From Hyphomicrobiales bacterium (GTDB lineage Bacteria > Pseudomonadota > Alphaproteobacteria > Rhizobiales > Xanthobacteraceae), in NCBI GenBank assembly GCA_026400425.1, contig JAPLPC010000092.1, positions 1 to 23,477 on the forward strand: DNA of 23,477 nt, given 5' to 3'. This document shows, in pieces, positions 1-6,691 of the stretch. Made by a program: the position numbers and the translations under genes. The first letter of the stretch is position 1, and every line of letters starts with the position of its first letter. The notes beneath the pieces were generated by a model, which saw only the letters and a program-made list of their open reading frames with translations, was not told the DNA's origin and ran no database searches.

Positions 1-634
1 GGAAGATCGAGCCCCACGGAAACGCGATCTCGTCGGCTACGCCGCGCTCGATGGCGTCGCGCGATTCAGGCGCCGAGGCCTGCACGTTGGTGCCGCCGAA
101 CAGCTTCACCATTTCGCCGATCGTGCTCTGGGCCGGCCGCACCTTCACGCCCTTGAGATCGTCGGGCACCACGATCTTCTTCTTGCCATGCAGCGATCCA
201 GGTGCATGGATGAAGGCGAAGCACAGCTTGGTGTCCTTCATCTCGGTCTTGGCGTGTTTCTGGTACCACGCGTTGAAGGCCTGCGTGCCCTTCTTGCCTT
301 CCGAGAACACGAAGGGGAGCTGTCCGGCGGCGGCAATCGGGAAGCGGCCGGGCTGATAGCCGGGGTTGACATAGGTGATATCGGCGATGCCATCGCGCGC
401 CATGTCGTAATGGTCGAATGCCTTGCCGAGCTGTTCCGACGGGAATACCGACAGCTTGATGCTGCCGCCCGAGGCCTTCTCGATATCCGCGGCCCAGGCC
501 TGTGTGGCAGGAACCAGCGGATGCGCCGGCGGAACCCACAGCGATACTTTCAGATTGACGGTTTTGTCCTGTGCCTGTGCGGCGATCGGCAATAGACAGC
601 CGGCCGCAAGCAACGCCAACAGCGTCTTCCTCAT
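1..634 (-). CDS. TRAP transporter substrate-binding protein, DctP family (3' end outside window)
   Basis: Reading leftward from the ATG at 632-634, an open frame of 211 codons runs off the window edge. The first 22 or so residues are a classic Sec signal peptide (MRKTLL, a hydrophobic core, then AQAQ and a likely cleavage). The mature part has the DctP look: LKVSLWVPPAHPL, a TWAADIEKASGG-like helix, DGIADITYVNPGY, and later LKGVKVRPAQSTIGEM with GGTNVQ, as in solute receptors of tripartite TRAP transporters that bind organic acids. A GGGAGAG ribosome site lies about 6 nt before the ATG. The membrane subunits DctQ and DctM are not in the window and could lie beyond the left edge. The gene diverges from pobA, which suggests an aromatic or related acid as ligand, but the sequence does not show the substrate. 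The family call is firm; the ligand is inference. Confidence 0.9.
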   Translation of the reverse strand, partial: MRKTLLALLAAGCLLPIAAQAQDKTVNLKVSLWVPPAHPLVPATQAWAADIEKASGGSIKLSVFPSEQLGKAFDHYDMARDGIADITYVNPGYQPGRFPIAAAGQLPFVFSEGKKGTQAFNAWYQKHAKTEMKDTKLCFAFIHAPGSLHGKKKIVVPDDLKGVKVRPAQSTIGEMVKLFGGTNVQASAPESRDAIERGVADEIAFPWGSIF

Positions 635-740
635 CGACGTCTCTCCCTCTGCGTGTCCTCCAGGCACCCCTTGAATTTTCCAGCGGGCCTGCCCTGTCGG
701 ACCTGTTCAACGGGCCTTGAATGGCCCTTGGCGAATATTG

Positions 741-753
741 TTATATCTTATAA
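741..753. promoter_or_regulatory. Inverted repeat TTATA-TCT-TATAA with embedded -10-like box upstream of pobA
   Basis: A perfect 5-bp inverted repeat with a 3-bp centre. The right arm plus the next base reads TATAAT (749-754), identical to the sigma-70 -10 consensus. A weak -35-like TTGGCG sits at 728-733 with a 15-bp spacer, which is short. It lies in the divergent dctP/pobA gap and could be an operator overlapping the pobA promoter. Confidence 0.35.
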
Positions 754-794
754 TCATCATTGCAAGCCCGATGCGCCCAGTCTCGCTGCTCTGC

Positions 795-806
795 TTGACT
801 TGTCAA
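795..806. promoter_or_regulatory. Inverted repeat TTGAC-TT-GTCAA upstream of pobA
   Basis: A perfect 5-bp inverted repeat with a 2-bp centre, 42 bp before the GTG start of pobA. Size and position fit a dimeric repressor or activator site. No regulator for it can be named from the window: the nearest one, the LysR gene at 2707-3615, is separated by the thioesterase remnant. Confidence 0.35.
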
Positions 807-848
807 CTCGCTCGGGAGACTGAGGCATCATCAACGGTGGAGTATGTC

Positions 849-2021
849 GTGCGCACACAAGTGGCGATCATCGGTTCCGGCCCGGCGGGCACACTGCTCG
901 GGCAATTGCTGCATTCCTACGGAATCGACAACGTCATTCTCGAGCGCAAGGATCGCGATTACGTGCTGGCGCGGATCCGTGCCGGCGTGCTCGAACAAGG
1001 CACGGTCGGTCAGCTGGAGCAGCTCGGGATCACCGAGAGATTGCACCACGAGGGGCTGATCCACGACGGCATCGAGCTGCTGTTCGGCGGCACCCGCCAT
1101 CGGATCGACCTCAAGGCCTCTTCCGGTGGCAAGGTGGTCACCGTCTATGGCCAGACCGAGGTGACGCGCGATCTGATGGATGCCCGCGACGCGGCCGGTC
1201 TGACGACCATTTTCAACGCCGACAATGTCTCGTTGCACGATTTCGACGGCGGCTCGCCGCGGGTCCGCTACGAGAAGGACGGCTCCACCCACGAGATCGC
1301 CTGTGATTTCATCGCCGGCTGCGACGGCTTCCATGGCGCTTCGCGCCAGGCCATCCCCGCCTCGGCCGTGCAGACCTATGAGCGAATCTATCCGTTCGGC
1401 TGGCTCGGCCTGCTGTCGGATACGCCCCCGGTGGCGCCAGAGCTGATCTACGCCAATCATGCCCGCGGCTTTGCGCTGTGCTCGATGCGGTCGCAGACCC
1501 GCAGCCGCTATTACGTGCAATGCTCGCTCGACGAGAAAGTCGAGGACTGGAGCGACGACATGTTCTGGGACGAGTTGCGCCGGCGCCTCGATCCGGAAGC
1601 AGCGGAGAGCCTCGTCACCGGCCCATCGCTGGAAAAGAGCATCGCACCGCTGCGCAGCTTCGTGGCCGAGCCGATGCGTTTCGGCAAATTGTTCCTGGCC
1701 GGCGACGCCGCCCACATCGTGCCGCCCACCGGCGCCAAGGGCCTCAATCTCGCGGCCTCCGACGTGCATTACCTGTCGAGGGCGCTACGCGAATTCTACG
1801 ACGAGAAGTCGTCCGCCGGGATCGACAATTATTCGGCGACCGCGCTCAAGCGGGTCTGGAAGGCCGTGCGCTTTTCGTGGTGGATGACCTCGATGATGCA
1901 TCGGTTTCCCGACAATGACGGCTTCGGCGCCAAGCTGCAGCAGGCCGAACTCGATTACGTCGTGCATTCCGACATGGCCCGCGCCTCGCTGGCGGAGAAT
2001 TACGTGGGGCTGCCGTATTAG
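849..2021 (+). CDS. pobA: 4-hydroxybenzoate 3-monooxygenase (PobA)
   Basis: Flavoprotein hydroxylase converting 4-hydroxybenzoate, NADPH and O2 to protocatechuate, the entry to the beta-ketoadipate pathway. With a GTG start the protein is 390 aa, close to the Pseudomonas enzyme (394 aa). GSGPAG at residues 9-14 is the FAD dinucleotide fold, CDGFHG at 158-163 the DG motif, and LAGDAAHIVPP near 283-293 the second FAD/ribose motif. The substrate-site residues Tyr201, Ser212, Arg214, Tyr222, Pro293 and Tyr385 of the Pseudomonas enzyme all occur at the same numbers, so it should be active. The frame is open back to 717, but GTG 849 is preferred: GGTGGAG lies 6-8 nt upstream and the protein then begins MRTQVAIIG as in homologues. 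GTG 837 is a possible alternative start. Confidence 0.97.
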   Translation: MRTQVAIIGSGPAGTLLGQLLHSYGIDNVILERKDRDYVLARIRAGVLEQGTVGQLEQLGITERLHHEGLIHDGIELLFGGTRHRIDLKASSGGKVVTVYGQTEVTRDLMDARDAAGLTTIFNADNVSLHDFDGGSPRVRYEKDGSTHEIACDFIAGCDGFHGASRQAIPASAVQTYERIYPFGWLGLLSDTPPVAPELIYANHARGFALCSMRSQTRSRYYVQCSLDEKVEDWSDDMFWDELRRRLDPEAAESLVTGPSLEKSIAPLRSFVAEPMRFGKLFLAGDAAHIVPPTGAKGLNLAASDVHYLSRALREFYDEKSSAGIDNYSATALKRVWKAVRFSWWMTSMMHRFPDNDGFGAKLQQAELDYVVHSDMARASLAENYVGLPY

Positions 2022-2045
2022 TAGGCTCCGCTCTTCCAGGTCATA

Positions 2046-2075
2046 CGCGGGCTTGCGCGACTGCGACGGCCCGCG
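2046..2075 (+). terminator. Possible hairpin after pobA
   Basis: CGCGGGC at 2046-2052 pairs perfectly with GCCCGCG at 2069-2075 across a 16-nt loop, 25 bp after the pobA stop. The only U-rich tract nearby is a short TTTT at 2089-2092, so a Rho-independent terminator is only weakly supported. Confidence 0.3.
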
Positions 2076-2163
2076 CTGACCTCGGTCGTTTTGAGCGCCC
2101 ATCATTCCCGTTTGAAACTTTGTTGGCCTGTGCATCGCGCTCGTTTCTCGGCACACTGCGCGC

Positions 2164-2561
2164 ATGACCGATACCATCCCCCAGAACTCCATCCCCGACG
2201 GCTTCGCGCCGCATTTCCGCAAGAGTCCGCTCACCGAGCCGTGGGAGCCGATCTATTCGAAGACCACCGACACGGCCGTGATCCTCGGCCTGCGGATCGC
2301 CGAAGCGCATACCAATTCGCGCGGCATGGCGCATGGCGGCTGAGTTGTGGTCATGTTGCCGGTGGCGGCACACGGCTAGTGACCGTGAATCTCTCCGCCG
2401 ATTTTCTCGGCCCTGCGAAAATCGGCCAGTGGCTGGAGATCACGACGGAGGTGGTGAAGATCGGTAATCGTCTCTGCTTCGCGCAGGCGCTCGTCACCGC
2501 CGACGGCGTGCCATGCGCGCGGGCCAATGGCACATTCAGCCTGGTGACGGCAAATGAGTAG
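2164..2561 (+). pseudogene. PaaI-type hotdog thioesterase, disrupted by internal deletion and frameshift
   Basis: The gene starts at ATG 2164 (MTDTIPQNSIPDGFAPHF) and reads like a PaaI/YbgC-type hotdog thioesterase up to SRGMAHGG. It then hits TGA at 2341-2343 after 59 codons. From CTG 2340 a different frame continues as family sequence (LSCGHVAGGGTRLVTVNL, DFLGPAKIGQWLEI, VTADGVPCARANGTFSLV) to the stop at 2559-2561. Intact relatives carry about 11 residues between HGG and this point, typically a helix with the catalytic Asp. The join therefore looks like a loss of roughly 34 bp (3n+1), which removes the active-site segment and shifts the frame. The products should be non-functional. It lies downstream of pobA in the same direction. 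Confidence 0.8.
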
Positions 2562-2624
2562 AATGGGTTTCGCGAAGACGCTCAAGCCACCCTGCAGTTA
2601 TATGCGGTGCGACGGCGTTCAGTT

Positions 2625-2710
2625 GTAGGGTGGGCAAAGCGGAGCGTGCCCGCTATTCGTGCCGAGTATTTGTTGGTGGGCACGGCGCAAGGCGCCTTTG
2701 CCTACCCTAC
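2625..2710. repeat. Intergenic palindromic repeat (GTAGGGTGGGCAAAG family)
   Basis: The left arm GTAGGGTGGGCAAAG (2625-2639) pairs, with one mismatch, with CTTTGCCTACCCTAC (2696-2710). An inner GTGCCC/GGGCAC pair strengthens the hairpin. It resembles dispersed palindromic elements I associate with Bradyrhizobium and Rhodopseudomonas. The right end overlaps the stop codon (2707-2709) of the convergent LysR gene, so it may also act as a bidirectional terminator. Confidence 0.7.
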
Positions 2711-3615
2711 GATTTGCGCTTTCCGCCAAAATGCCAATCCGTCGTCGCGACTGCCAGATCGATGAATGCCCGCACCTTGGCGGACAGCAGTCGCGAGGTC
2801 GGATAAACGATCTGAATCGGCATCGGCGGCTGCTCGCAATCCGCCAGAACCACTTTGAGCTTTCCCGCCGCCAGCGCCTCTGCAGCCTGATAGGCCAGCA
2901 CCCGGGTCAGCCCGCCGCCCTGTGCCGCGTGCCAGATCGCGGCATCGGCGACATTGCAGGTGAAGCGCGGCGCATGCGGCACGCGCAAATCCTGTCCATC
3001 CTTGATGAACCGCCATTCCGGCGCGGCGACGGCGGTGCCAAACTGGATGGTATCGTGTGCGGCAATCGCCTCCGGCGTCATCGGCTCGCCGCGACGCACG
3101 AGATAGTCCGGCGACGCCACCACGATGCGCCGCATCTGTCCCACCGGCCGCGCGATCAGGCTGGAGTCGGCGAGGTCGCCGACGCGGATGGCGACATCGA
3201 TGCCTTCCTCCACCAGATTGACCATGCGATCGTTGAGCCGCAATTCGCCTGACACCTCCGCATAACGCTGCAGATAGGCCGACATCAGCGGCGTCACATG
3301 CAGGCGGCCGAAGCCGACGGGTGCGGCGACCACCAACCGTCCGGTTGGCTGCGCTTGCTCGGCCTGCGCTGCGGAATCAGCCTCGGCGAGATCGGCCAGA
3401 ATGCGCCGCGCCCGCTCCAGATAGCGCGCACCGACATCGGTCAGCGTCACCGACCGCGTGGTTCGCTGCAGCAGCCGGGTGCCGAGCCGCTGCTCCAGCG
3501 ACGCCACGAGGCGGGTCACGGCGGAGGCGGACACACCGAGCCGCCGCGCCGCAGGCGCAAAACCCTGTAGATCAGACACGGCGACAAAGGCAGTCATGGC
3601 TTCGATGCGATCCAT
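2707..3615 (-). CDS. LysR-family transcriptional regulator
   Basis: 302 aa, normal LysR length. Residues 1-60 form the winged helix-turn-helix (MDRIEAMTAFVAVSDLQGF, then AARRLGVSASAVTRLVASLE and RLGTRLLQRTTRSVTLTD). The rest is the periplasmic-binding-like effector domain (GRLVVAAPVGFGRLHVTPL, DVAIRVGDLADSSLIAR). The sequence pattern is close to the DmlR/PA-type LysR subgroup common in proteobacteria; the effector is unknown. The start is ATG 3615. The gene diverges from the PPOX-family gene at 3717, and the 101-bp gap holds a perfect 9-bp inverted repeat, so autoregulation and control of that neighbour are likely. The TAG stop lies inside a palindromic repeat. It need not control pobA, which is further away and separated by a pseudogene. 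Confidence 0.93.
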   Translation of the reverse strand: MDRIEAMTAFVAVSDLQGFAPAARRLGVSASAVTRLVASLEQRLGTRLLQRTTRSVTLTDVGARYLERARRILADLAEADSAAQAEQAQPTGRLVVAAPVGFGRLHVTPLMSAYLQRYAEVSGELRLNDRMVNLVEEGIDVAIRVGDLADSSLIARPVGQMRRIVVASPDYLVRRGEPMTPEAIAAHDTIQFGTAVAAPEWRFIKDGQDLRVPHAPRFTCNVADAAIWHAAQGGGLTRVLAYQAAEALAAGKLKVVLADCEQPPMPIQIVYPTSRLLSAKVRAFIDLAVATTDWHFGGKRKS

Positions 3616-3632
3616 GGCATCATTTCAATATC

Positions 3633-3668
3633 TGCAACAATGAAGTGTCAATCGAGATAATTGTTGCA
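3633..3668. promoter_or_regulatory. Inverted repeat in LysR/PPOX divergent region, likely LysR operator
   Basis: TGCAACAAT at 3633-3641 is the perfect reverse complement of ATTGTTGCA at 3660-3668, with an 18-bp spacer. On the minus strand, TTGACA (3651 down to 3646), a perfect -35 consensus, lies inside the spacer and points toward the LysR gene. Binding across the two arms would control both divergent promoters, the usual LysR arrangement. No clear -10 could be assigned. Confidence 0.5.
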
Positions 3669-3716
3669 CAGGCGAAGCGGGCTCATATTCCGGTCACCGA
3701 ACGATAGGTGGCTCCA

Positions 3717-4328
3717 ATGTCCCAGACGCAGATTTATCCCAGCGACGTCGCCTTCACACCCGCCGTCAAGGCGATCCAGGCCCGCAAGGGATCGCGTGAC
3801 GCCTATGCTCATGTGGAACAGGGCGCCGGTTGGCGAACCGAGATCGACGAGGTTCTCGCGGAATTCCTCACCCATACCGACAGCTTCTGTCTCGCCACCG
3901 CCAGCGCGGACGGCCAGCCCTACATGCAGCACCGCGGCGGCCCCAAGGGCTTCATCAAGGTGCTCGACAAGACGACGCTGGCCTTCGCCGATTTCGGCGG
4001 CAACCGGCAATACATCACGCAGGGAAACCTCGCGGACAATCCGAAGGCGAACATCTTCATCATGGACTACGCGCATCGTCGCCGGGTGAAGATCTGGGGC
4101 ACTGCGAAGGTGATCGAGGACGATGCGGCGCTACTCGCCTCGATGATGCCGAAGGGTTACCGCGCGCGGCCGGAACAGGTAATCCTGTTCACCGTCGCCG
4201 CATGGGACACCAATTGCCCGCAGCACATTCCGCAGAAATTCGATGCAGCGGATGTCGCGCAGGCAGTGGCCACGCGGGATGCGCGGATTGCGGAGTTGGA
4301 AGCGGAATTGGCAAAACTGAAGTGCTGA
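3717..4328 (+). CDS. Pyridoxamine 5'-phosphate oxidase (PPOX)-family FMN-binding protein
   Basis: 203 aa from ATG 3717, with AGGTGG at 3706-3711 as ribosome site. An upstream in-frame GTG (3708) overlaps that site and is less likely. The core is a split-barrel flavin-binding fold: EFLTHTDSFCLATASADGQPYMQHRGG, DFGGNRQYITQGNLADNPKANIFIMDY and RRVKIWGTAKVIED match the PF01243-type pattern. The C-terminus ends in a short coiled-coil-like helix (RDARIAELEAELAKLK). Such proteins act as flavin-dependent oxidoreductases or flavin/heme binders; the substrate cannot be told. It diverges from the LysR regulator and is probably its target. It is not PdxH, which has a different length and active-site pattern. 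Confidence 0.85.
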   Translation: MSQTQIYPSDVAFTPAVKAIQARKGSRDAYAHVEQGAGWRTEIDEVLAEFLTHTDSFCLATASADGQPYMQHRGGPKGFIKVLDKTTLAFADFGGNRQYITQGNLADNPKANIFIMDYAHRRRVKIWGTAKVIEDDAALLASMMPKGYRARPEQVILFTVAAWDTNCPQHIPQKFDAADVAQAVATRDARIAELEAELAKLKC

Positions 4329-4339
4329 CATCGCCATCG

Positions 4340-4368
4340 TCATTGCGAGATCGCCGCGCTCGCAATGA
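4340..4368. repeat. Short palindromic repeat (TCATTGCGAG / CTCGCAATGA)
   Basis: TCATTGCGAG at 4340-4349 pairs perfectly with CTCGCAATGA at 4359-4368 across 9 nt. This is a minimal copy of the family whose long form is at 15929-16018. It lies 12 bp after the PPOX gene and before the YkgJ-type gene, and may terminate or stabilise the upstream transcript. Confidence 0.7.
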
Positions 4369-4394
4369 TGGCTCGTTTCGCCTAAACCGCTGCA

Positions 4395-4715
4395 ATGACA
4401 GACGATGCCAGCCCATGCCAGGCCTGCGGTGCCTGTTGCTCCTATTCAAGCAACTGGCCGCGCTTCACCATCGAGGACGATGCGGAGCTCGATTTGATTC
4501 CGGAGAAATTCGTCAATGCACGCCAGTCAGGCATGCGTTGCGACGGCGACCGTTGCAGCGCGCTGACGGGCAAAGTCGGCGAGTTCGTCGCCTGCGGGAT
4601 CTACGAGATCCGGCCCGAAGTATGTCGCACCTGCATGCCCGGCGATCCCGAATGCGCGATGGCGCGGCGGCGACACCGACTGCCTGTTCTGGCAGTGGAT
4701 AACGATTCCGCTTAG
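4395..4715 (+). CDS. YkgJ-family cysteine-cluster protein (putative zinc/iron-binding)
   Basis: 106 aa. The N-terminus carries the CxxCxxCC cluster (Cys8, Cys11, Cys14, Cys15). Further cysteines follow in MRCDGDRCSALTG, VACGIYEIRPEVCRTC and DPEC, the pattern of the YkgJ/UPF0153 family (PF03692), thought to bind a metal or Fe-S centre. The phrase CGIYEIRPEVCRTC is the family hallmark. The biochemical role is unknown. No clear Shine-Dalgarno precedes ATG 4395, so the start rests on family fit. The TAG stop (4713-4715) overlaps the TAA stop (4712-4714) of the convergent gene by a few bases. Confidence 0.88.
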   Translation: MTDDASPCQACGACCSYSSNWPRFTIEDDAELDLIPEKFVNARQSGMRCDGDRCSALTGKVGEFVACGIYEIRPEVCRTCMPGDPECAMARRRHRLPVLAVDNDSA

Positions 4716-5128
4716 GCGACGATGTGATCGCGTTCGACTTCGATGTCGTCGTCGTCGAGATCGTCGTCCATCGGCGCCAGCGTCGATAGCGGTTTGGTCG
4801 ACAGCGTAATCGCCTTGCGGCTGCTATAGGCCGATACCGAGACGCCGCGCGGTGATTGCGGGTCGTGGGCCAGCGCATAAAGCGTGGAGCCGACGCGGCC
4901 GCCATGTTCGATCAGATCGCGCTCGTTGCAGCTCGATGCGATCGAGATCGCAAGCGCATGCATGTGATTGCGGCGATAGCAGAACAGCGCCAGCATCGCC
5001 CTGACTTCCGCGGGCACGCTGGCCACGAGGTGGGGCAGACCATTTTCGTTGGCGCGATATATCGCACCGAGCAGGTCATCGCTAACCGGGCAACGATCGC
5101 TCTCAAAAGCTTGACGGCTAGACCACAT
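4712..5128 (-). CDS. Conserved hypothetical protein with acidic C-terminus
   Basis: 138 aa. ATG 5128 is supported by GAGGAGAA about 6-8 nt upstream. I do not recognise a named domain. Visible features are a soluble, helix-rich N-terminal half (LLGAIYRANENGLPHLVASVPAEVRAMLALFCYRRNHMHALAISIASSC), a stretch containing ERDLIEHGGRVGSTLYALAHD, and a very acidic tail (MDDDLDDDDIEVERDH). There is no signal peptide or membrane segment. I believe similar short proteins occur in Bradyrhizobium-type genomes. A CtrA-like TTAA-N7-TTAG site lies 40-54 bp upstream, hinting at cell-cycle control. It ends in overlap with the convergent YkgJ-type gene. Confidence 0.75.
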   Translation of the reverse strand: MWSSRQAFESDRCPVSDDLLGAIYRANENGLPHLVASVPAEVRAMLALFCYRRNHMHALAISIASSCNERDLIEHGGRVGSTLYALAHDPQSPRGVSVSAYSSRKAITLSTKPLSTLAPMDDDLDDDDIEVERDHIVA

Positions 5129-5167
5129 GAAGCGTTCTCCTCAAATGAGAGGATGCGACCCAATTCG

Positions 5168-5182
5168 CTAACGTGCGGTTAA
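5168..5182 (-). promoter_or_regulatory. Possible CtrA-binding site
   Basis: On the minus strand the sequence reads TTAACCGCACGTTAG, one mismatch from the alphaproteobacterial CtrA consensus TTAA-N7-TTAA and including the preferred TTAACC start. A further TTAA lies at 5192-5195. The site is 40-54 bp upstream of the ATG at 5128. It rests on motif match alone. Confidence 0.35.
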
Positions 5183-5284
5183 CCAATAGGCTTAACGGGC
5201 AGGTGCGACTCTTGCGCCACAGTGGTAAATATGGCAGCGACCGCCACAAGCCTGCCGCAACGTCGCCGCAAGAGTTTCGATCGT

Positions 5285-5686
5285 TCAGCGATTGGTGACG
5301 ATGTAAATGGCGAGGAAAAAGTCGGTCAGGTGATGCAAGGACTGGTCGATTCCGATCAGCCACCAGAACCAGCGGGTATCGGGCGTAACTCCGAAATGCG
5401 CCACCAGCCAGCCTTTGCAACGATCAATCGTGATGTGAATCGCGAAATCGACCAGTCCGAGAAACCAGAGCCTTGGCTCGGCTACAGTCATAATGGCGGT
5501 CGTCAACACGCCATGGATCAGGCAATGCACCAGCAACGGCAAGGCCCACCCGGTCTTCTGATCCTTGCCCATCGCCATCCAGGCATTCTGCAGGACGAAG
5601 TCCGCGAGGACATGCTTGACGGTCAAAGCGAGCATCCAGCCGATGAGCCCGCTCAAAGCGATCGACGACGACATTGCAGGAAACAC
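5285..5686 (-). CDS. DUF3307 integral membrane protein
   Basis: 133 aa with about four hydrophobic segments (around residues 7-29, 46-67, 71-88 and 105-130). The diagnostic DUF3307 signatures are present: KHVLADFVLQNAWMA in the first helix region, HCLIHG, and VDFAIHITIDRCKGW, giving a conserved set of His and Asp residues in the membrane. The function of the family is unknown. The chosen start is GTG 5686 because GGAGAGGGG lies 5 nt upstream; the internal ATG at 5674 has no ribosome site at a good distance. Neither neighbour suggests a role. Confidence 0.88.
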   Translation of the reverse strand: MFPAMSSSIALSGLIGWMLALTVKHVLADFVLQNAWMAMGKDQKTGWALPLLVHCLIHGVLTTAIMTVAEPRLWFLGLVDFAIHITIDRCKGWLVAHFGVTPDTRWFWWLIGIDQSLHHLTDFFLAIYIVTNR

Positions 5687-5832
5687 GCTGGCCCCTCTCC
5701 GCAGTCACGACGGAAACGCCATCCCCGACGGCCGTCACGCGCCCCATTTATGACATCCCGGCTTCAGGAATGCACGTCGCCGCGGCGCGCATCGTCATTT
5801 TACCTTTGCCGCCCCGTCGATGCACGCGTCTG

Positions 5833-6678
5833 TCAGTGCACCAGCGCATGACCGCGAATTTCACCGATCGCCTTGCGCAGTTGCTCGCCTTTCGGATCGC
5901 GTGGTATGGCGCGGGCGCGTTCAATGGCGCCGGAGAGGTCAGCCACATCGATCGTGCCATCGAAGCTCGGCTTGACCAGACCGTCGATAATCTGGTGCCA
6001 AGCCGCCATGCCGTGACGGTATCCGCTGCCGTAACCTTCGATCATGGTCGCAGAGCGTACGACCGATACAACGGCATCGGGCCGCATGGTCAGCGCCCGG
6101 TCGATCATATGCAACCAGCGCTCGACCCAGACCCGCTCCATTTCGTAGCGCGTGGATAAGCGGCGCCAGTGTCGCAGCCACGCCTCGAATTCGAGACGCT
6201 TGATGCCGACGAAACTCGATTTGCTGAAACGGATCGCAACGGTGCGATGGGCGCAATAGATGCGCTCCAGCACCCGCATTGCGGGCTTGCCGACGATGTC
6301 CGGCAATGACGACACCAGCTCGTCCAACCGGAAGCGACGCTTGTCCACGACGGGCTTGCGACCCGGCGTCATCGGCTCATGCAACTTCAATTGCGCGATA
6401 CGGATCGGATCGAGATAACTCATCCGCACCATCAACAAACCCGCGATTTCAACGAATAACGCGTCATCGACGCCGCGCTTGCCGATGAAACGGCGAAGAC
6501 GATCGCAATAGAGCTGCGCATAGGCCGGGCTCTGATAGTCGATCAGCACCGCGACGCCGTGCTCGGCGACCTCTCGCACGGAAGCGGGCAGACCGATGGG
6601 ATACGACACCGCAGACACGTCGTTGATGCCGGCAATTTCCCGGATGGTCGTGCGGATGACATTGGTCAAGCCGGACAC
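5833..6678 (-). CDS. Standalone DUF6537 domain protein (IorB-like C-terminal domain without oxidoreductase domain)
   Basis: 281 aa. From about residue 45 it matches the C-terminal domain of indolepyruvate oxidoreductase beta-like (IorB) proteins: DYQSPAYAQLYCDRL, LLMVRMSYLDPIRIAQLKL, the LEFEAWLRHWRRLSTRYEMER region with WLHMIDRAL, and MIEGYGSGYRHG. IorB-like proteins are usually near 500 aa, with an N-terminal pyruvate-ferredoxin-oxidoreductase gamma domain carrying a glycine-rich GGQGG motif. That domain is absent here. This is not a visible truncation: GTG 6678 has a good GAGGAA site 6 nt upstream, placed just after the TAA of the preceding gene. The pair should therefore be co-transcribed and perhaps translationally coupled. 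An enzymatic role is doubtful without the catalytic domain; a regulatory or binding role with the cyclic-nucleotide protein is speculation. Confidence 0.78.
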   Translation of the reverse strand: MSGLTNVIRTTIREIAGINDVSAVSYPIGLPASVREVAEHGVAVLIDYQSPAYAQLYCDRLRRFIGKRGVDDALFVEIAGLLMVRMSYLDPIRIAQLKLHEPMTPGRKPVVDKRRFRLDELVSSLPDIVGKPAMRVLERIYCAHRTVAIRFSKSSFVGIKRLEFEAWLRHWRRLSTRYEMERVWVERWLHMIDRALTMRPDAVVSVVRSATMIEGYGSGYRHGMAAWHQIIDGLVKPSFDGTIDVADLSGAIERARAIPRDPKGEQLRKAIGEIRGHALVH

Positions 6679-6691
6679 GGCGCGTTCCTCA

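Noticed and set aside
66..710. 214-codon frame on the minus strand overlapping the TRAP binding protein
   Set aside because: It is Arg-rich and lacks domain signals; the other minus-strand frame begins with a signal peptide and has DctP motifs.
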